From Porphyra umbilicalis (Eukaryota; Rhodophyta; Bangiophyceae; Bangiales; Bangiaceae): a stretch of 22,709 nucleotides of DNA. The stretch covers positions 1 through 22,709 of the forward strand of contig KV919324.1 of assembly GCA_002049455.2 (NCBI GenBank), given 5' to 3'. The translations under genes were made by a program, and so were the position numbers. The notes under the pieces were generated by a model. The model had not been told where the DNA came from. It worked only from the letters and a program-made list of their open reading frames with translations, and ran no database searches. This document shows positions 18,501 through 22,709 of the stretch, in pieces. Each line of letters begins with the position of its first letter. Within the stretch, counting starts at the first letter, position 1.

Positions 18501-20099
18501 ACGTTGTTGATCTACGGATACGAGTCCCTGCGCCAAGTTGGCCGTGGCACGGGCGACGCCAACCACAGTCGCATGCTCTGTTGCCAAACCCGGCGCGCCC
18601 CAAACGGCGCTCCCCGATTTGCCCGCTCCCGACCCGCCGACCGGCTGGGCGTGCGGCCGTCGGCCCGCCGCCGCTCGCACCGACACTCGCGGCCGACGGC
18701 GGCCGGCCCCCGTCGACGCAGCGACAGCGCGGCGCGGCGCGCGGCGCCCGCCGGGTCCCGCGCCCGCCGCCGTCGCGCGCCCGCAGCGGCGGCCGCTGCC
18801 CCCGCGTGTCGCGGCCGGCGACACCGACGCGTGTCTGCGGGGTTCAACCCCCCCCCCCGCCCCCCGCCGCCGCGCCTGATCTCCCGCCAGATGCCGCGCG
18901 CCGTTGGCCGGTGGTGTCGCCACCCCCGTCCGCACGCGCCGCGGGCGCCGTTGGGGGGAAGGGGGGGGGGGGGACGACCGCCCGCTGCCATCCCCGGTGG
19001 GTCCTCCCACCCCCCCCCCACCGGCCTTGCGCCGCCGGCCCCAACGTTGGGCGGGCCCGGGCGGGCGGCCGCGCGGGCGCCGACCCAATGCCCGCGGGGG
19101 GGGCGCCCCCTCGCGCGCCCCGCTCGGCCGCACCCCCCCCCCCCCAAAGCTCCCTCCACCCCTTCCCACCCTTGCCGGCCGCCGGCCTCCACCACCGGGG
19201 CGGTGACCGCCCCGCGGCGGGGGCGCGCGCGACGGAGGACCCCCCACCGCCCGCACACTGTGCCGGTCACGAGGCGCCGCCGGGCGGCGCGGCGGGGCCC
19301 CACCGGGCCCGCCGCGTGGCGGCGGGCATCATTGCCGCGGCGGCCGGCCGGCCGCCTCGGCGCCGTTGCGGCGGGGGGGCGCTCTCGCCACCGGCCCCGC
19401 GGCGGCGGCACGGGGCCGACGGCCACGGTTGTGCTCGGCCGCAACGGAGGGGGGGCGAGGGGGGACACCCGACGGACGGCGCCGGTTCCGTCGACGCCCG
19501 CTGGCGTCTGCGAGGTCGGCCGCCGCGCGCCCGCACGACGCGCTGGCCGGCGGGGGTCTGTTGGTCGGGACGCGGTGCCGCCGCTGCGGCCGCTGCCGCC
19601 GCCCCTGCACCGCCGCCCGTGCCGCCGCCGCGCACGCGCGCGCCGACGCGCGGCAGACGGCCGCCGCGCGCGCGGCCGCCCGCCCCCCGCTGCCACGGCC
19701 CGCCGCTGCCACGGCCCGCCGCTGCCACGGCCCGCCGCCGCGCACACGCACCGTGGCCGCACTCGCCCGGCCGGTCGCGCCCCCACCGTCGGCGGTCGGT
19801 GGACCCGCACCGCCGCCCGCCGACGGCGCGCGGCGGCGGGGCAGCGTCTGGGGGGCGCCAACGGCCGCCGCGGCGGGCAGCCACGTGCACGGCTGCCACG
19901 GGCGTGCGGGTCGGAGGGGGGGGGGCGGGGGCGGGGGCGGGGGGGGGGGGGGGGGCGCGCCGCTGCGCATCGTCCCGGTCGCGCCCTTGTCCGTCGTCGC
20001 CGGTCCGCCACTGCCGGCCGTGCCGCTGCGTGCGCCGCGTCGACCCCACCCCTCCCGCGTTTCCATTCTTGTCCAGCAGTCGAGTGGCCCGCCCGACTT
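18501..20099. other. Very GC-rich low-complexity region upstream of the pseudokinase gene
   Basis: All six frames stay open for long distances because stops need A and T. The resulting Arg/Pro/Ala/Gly-rich translations have no motifs, so no gene is called. Features seen: a C-rich stretch at about 18850-18866, a G run at 18961-18973, a C run at about 19132-19145, a triple 16-bp tandem (CGCTGCCACGGCCCGC, period 16, 19688-19735) and G-rich tracts at about 19917-19956. It probably includes the promoter and 5' UTR of the gene at 20152. An unrecognised frame-broken gene cannot be excluded. Confidence 0.4.
19688..19735. repeat. 16-bp tandem repeat, three exact units
   Basis: CGCTGCCACGGCCCGC is repeated three times without change. 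It lies in the GC-rich upstream region and no function is apparent. Confidence 0.8.
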
Positions 20100-20140
20100 C
20101 CCCCCCCCCCCCCCCCCCTTTTTTTTTTTTTTTTTTTTTT
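20100..20140 (+). promoter_or_regulatory. C19T22 polypyrimidine tract just upstream of the start codon
   Basis: Nineteen C residues (20100-20118) are followed by twenty-two T residues (20119-20140). The ATG comes 11 nt later. It could be a 5' UTR control tract, a promoter element, or the polypyrimidine tract of a 3' splice site (the next AG is in GAG at 20141-20143). Homopolymer lengths are prone to sequencing error. Confidence 0.5.
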
Positions 20141-20151
20141 GAGTTGCGACC

Positions 20152-21644
20152 ATGGTCAAGGCGGAGCGCTCCCCCTGCGTCGCCATCCTTGAAGCGTACG
20201 GCTTGTTGCGCGAAGCCGCCGCGTCGGCGGCCATTGCGCCCGCCTCGTGTGCGCTGCTGCTCGGGCGCGTGGCGGCGCTGCTGCGGGGCTTGCGGGACTT
20301 GGAGGCGGTGCCCGCGCGCGTCGCGCGCTTCCGCGTCGACACGGGCGCGCAGTGGGCCATCCACGAGGCCATCCGCTCGGCAACGGCGGTTGTGGCCGAC
20401 GCGGGCGTCGCGTCGCCCCTCGCCGCCGTCGTGACGGACCGCGGCGTCGTCGGCGCCGCCGTCGCCCGCATCGCCGCGTCGGTCGAGGCGCACGCGCCGC
20501 TGACGCCGGCGGGGGCAGAGGAGGTGCGCGCGGCGGTCGCGGACCGCGTGCACGCGGCCGCGGCGGTCGACGCGCACCCGCTGCTCGGGGGGCTGGTGCC
20601 GGGGGGTGTGGGAGGGGGGGGGACCCCGCCTTTGGGGGGGCGGAGGGGGGGGGGGGGGGGGAGGGCGCCGCGCCGCCCCCCCACGGGGCGGCGGCGGCAA
20701 GTGGGGCTCGGCCCCCGCGGCGGTCGGCACGGTGGCGCTGCCCGCCCCCCCACGGGCCCCGTCATCCCCTTTGCGGAACTCTTTGCGCGCACCTACGAGC
20801 CGACGGCTGGGACGCTCGCCGGCACGCCCGTCGACTTGGAGTACATTGCAGAGGGGGATGTGACGCCGCCCGTGGCGCGCGCGCTGCACGCGCGCGTGCG
20901 GCTGCGGCACCCCAACGTGCTGACGCTCTACGGCGTCGTGGCGGCGCCGCCGCCCGCCGTGCGCGCGGCGGCGGCGGGGGCGGGGCTGCGGGCGGGCGGC
21001 GGCGGCGGCGGCGGCGCGCCGCCGCTGTTTGCGTCGGTCAGCCACACGGACGATGAGGTGGCGCTCGCGCTCGTGTCGGAAGCGTCCCTCGACGGCGGCA
21101 CGACGACGCTGTACGAGGCGCTCGCGGCGGCGGCGCTCGACACGGCGGCAAAGATGCGGGTGCTCCTCGACGTGGCGTCCGCGCTCGTCTTTTTGCACAG
21201 CAACGGGTACGCGCACGGGCGGTTGCACCCGGGGGTGGTTGTGTTTGCAAGCGGCCTCCCCGGGGCGGCCAAGCTCGCCCGCCCGGGGTTGTACCCAGAG
21301 GAGGATGGGCGGGGGGGGGGGGGGGGGGCGGGGGGGGGCGGAGGGGGGACCCCCACCGTGGGGGGACCCCGCACCTGGGCCGCCACCTCGGCGGCGGTGG
21401 CGGCGGCGGCGGCGGTGGAAGCGGGCGCCGCCACCCCGTGGCTGAGCGGCGGCCTCGGGCCGGCCGAGTCGCCCAACGCGGCCGACGGGCGGCGCTACTA
21501 CCTCGCGCCCGAGGTCGCCGCCAACGGCCCCCCGTCGGCCGCGTCGGACGTGTGGGCGTTTGGGCAGCTGGCGTACGCGCTCTTTGCGGGGCGCCAGCCG
21601 TACGCCGACGCGGTGGACGATGTGGCGGGGGGGGGGGGTACAGC

Positions 21645-21681
<37 letters not shown>

Positions 21682-21777
21682 CCCACCGCGGCTCGTCGAT
21701 TGCGGGCAATGGCACCGCCGCCCCGTCCGCGAGTGGCAGCGAGCGCCTCGTGGCGGGCGGCTTTTTGTCCCCCCGCA

Positions 21778-21823
<46 letters not shown>

Positions 21824-22550
21824 GCGCGGGCGCCCCCCCGCCGGCGGGCGGGGCGGCCCGCGCTCCCTCACGGACCTCCTCTCGGCGGGCACCCCCCCCC
21901 CCGGGGCCCCCTCGTGGCGAGCGGCGCCCCCCCCGCGGTGGTTGACCTCATCTATGGGGCGTGCCTCACGGCGGCGCCCCGCGGGCGGTCGGCCGCGCAC
22001 GGGCTCCTCGGGCGCCTCGTCGCCCTCCGCCGCTCCGCGCCGGTGCTCTTTGGGGACGGGGGCCCCGGCGGGGCGGCGACGGCCCCCGCGCCCCGCACCT
22101 TTGAGCGCGCCCTCGGCGAACACATCACCGACGGGGGGGGGGTCCAAGCCGCCCTCCGCGCCCTCTACCGCCTCCGCTTCCGGGGGGAGCCCCTCTCCTC
22201 CGCCGCCAACCTCCGCGCGCCGGGGCGGGTGTGGGCCAAGCGGGCGGCGGGGGGCGACGCGGACGCGGCGTGGAATTTGCACGCCTGCTACCGCCGCGGG
22301 CACTTTGTGACGCGCGACTTGGCCGTCGCCATGGACTGGCTCGTCGTTGCGCGCCGCGCCGACGCGGCCGCCGCGGCCCGCGCGGCGCGGGGGGAGGGGG
22401 GGGGGTGTGCACGACCGCCGAGGCGGTTGTTGCCGAACTCGCCGCCGCGGGGATTGGGGGGGGGGGGGGGGGGGGGGGAGGGGGGGGGGCCCAGCCCCCC
22501 GTCCCCAACGCCCTCGGGGAGCCCCACGGGGGAGCCCCCGTCGGTCCCCC

Positions 22551-22582
<32 letters not shown>

Positions 22583-22627
22583 CGCACGCCGCGGGACGGG
22601 TCTGCCGCCTCTGCCCCAGACGGCACG

Positions 22628-22662
<35 letters not shown>

Positions 22663-22709
22663 CGCGCGGGATCAGCGCGGTGCTCTCGGGGTGGCTGGGG
22701 TGGGCGGGG
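20152..22709 (+). CDS. Pseudokinase with helical N-terminus and Sel1-like C-terminal segment; frame-broken, right-truncated
   Basis: The ATG at 20152 (context GACCATGG) follows an in-frame TGA at 20140. Residues 1-145 are predicted helical (ASCALLLGRVAALLRGLRDL, ARIAASVEAHAPL), resembling the N-terminal bundle of MLKL-type proteins. After a Gly-rich linker comes a TKL-like kinase fold: RLRHPNVLTLYGVV (250-263), ALVFLHSNGYAHGRLHPGVVVF (344-365), YLAPEV (450-455), SDVWAFG (465-471). Catalytic residues are missing: E230 replaces the VAIK lysine, HGR (355-357) replaces HRD and RPG (377-379) replaces DFG. It should therefore bind or signal rather than phosphorylate. After the G12 run at 21627-21638 the fold continues one frame back (GNGTAAPSASGSERLVAGGF), then from about 21935 in the third frame with the final helices (VVDLIYGACLTAAPRGRSAA) and a Sel1-like repeat (AAWNLHACYRRGHFVTRD). 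Homopolymer errors, introns or pseudogenisation could explain this. Confidence 0.72.
21627..21638 (+). other. Frame break 1 in the pseudokinase gene (G12 run)
   Basis: Upstream, kinase motifs read in the frame of 20152 up to RQPYADAVDDVA. Downstream, that frame gives a Pro/Arg-rich tail, while the frame of 21639 gives YSAAAL...SGSERLVAGGFLSP, a more protein-like continuation. The sequence behaves as if one base is missing. Confidence 0.6.
21892..21934 (+). other. Frame break 2 in the pseudokinase gene (C11 and C8 runs)
   Basis: SLTDLLSAG reads in the frame of 21639. The following kinase subdomain XI motif (VVDLIYGACLTAAPRGR) reads in the frame of 21941. The shift therefore lies in the C runs at 21892-21902 or about 21927-21934. 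It goes in the same direction as break 1. Confidence 0.62.
22256..22390 (+). other. Sel1-like repeat segment of the pseudokinase protein
   Basis: Read in the frame of 21941, this encodes DADAAWNLHACYRRGHFV followed by TRDLAVAMDWLVVARRADA. This follows the Sel1 pattern A..NL..CY..G..V..D...A..W....A. Sel1 repeats are protein-interaction helices and occur next to TKL-like kinases in several eukaryotic lineages. Only one repeat is legible before the frame breaks again at the G runs at about 22389-22405. Confidence 0.55.
22456..22662. repeat. Long poly-G and CGG-triplet tracts at the window end
   Basis: G23 at 22456-22478 is followed by A and then G10. A (CGG)n run lies around 22551-22580. G33 spans 22630-22662. 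On the plus strand these could form G-quadruplexes. They sit in the 3' part of the pseudokinase gene and make its frame unreadable. Lengths should be treated as approximate. Confidence 0.75.

Noticed and set aside
17578..18603. Minus-strand open frame of 341 codons.
   Set aside because: It has no ATG at its open end, no domain-like motif and a Pro/Leu-rich middle. Chance openness cannot be excluded, so no gene is called.
18512..21228. Very long minus-strand frames (about 500-650 aa) opposite and upstream of the pseudokinase gene.
   Set aside because: They are Arg/Pro/Ala-rich shadows of GC-rich DNA. Over 20152-21228 the plus strand carries recognisable kinase motifs and a good start codon, and the minus frames carry none.

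Overview
The window is nuclear-type eukaryotic DNA. It is strongly GC-rich, with long G/C homopolymers, CCG/GGC triplet runs and widely spaced genes. It carries a plant/algal-style PIF/Harbinger transposon and a TKL-like pseudokinase gene. No bacterial operon, rRNA, tRNA or CRISPR is visible. The best guess for the host is a GC-rich alga, possibly a bangiophyte red alga (Porphyra-like). That is an inference from composition and gene content, not a species call.

Layout: (1) 1-1382 is GC-rich sequence with no firm gene. (2) 1383-1946 (-) encodes a short secreted cysteine-rich protein. (3) 2704-3966 and 15151-16411 are two direct copies of one ~1.26 kb unit, about 99% identical by eye. They are best read as a tandem duplication. 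(4) An 11,168-bp Harbinger element (3967-15134) sits between the copies. It has 25/26-bp terminal inverted repeats and a TAA target duplication. The downstream copy still carries the unoccupied target site, so insertion can be proved inside this window. (5) 16423-18500 is moderate-GC sequence with no supported gene. (6) 18500-20151 is very GC-rich, low-complexity sequence. It ends in a C19T22 tract just before (7) a pseudokinase gene that starts at 20152 and runs off the right edge. Its kinase fold is split over several frames at G/C homopolymers.

Inside the Harbinger element the transposase (5244-6692, +) and a Myb/SANT-like partner (10228-12090, -) are convergent, which is the usual two-gene logic of the superfamily: catalysis plus DNA-binding/nuclear partner. 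Two things are unusual. A third open frame (12150-13016, -) overlaps the upstream end of the Myb-like frame and encodes two copies of an identically spaced cysteine motif (CX2CX12CX3CXC followed by PW). In addition, a satellite array of at least 14 monomers with a strict 136-bp period (about 7.2-9.5 kb) fills the space between the convergent genes.

The most interesting points are the tandem cysteine-motif protein in the transposon, the satellite carried by the element, and the helical-N-terminus/pseudokinase/Sel1-like protein, whose architecture recalls MLKL-type cell-death pseudokinases.
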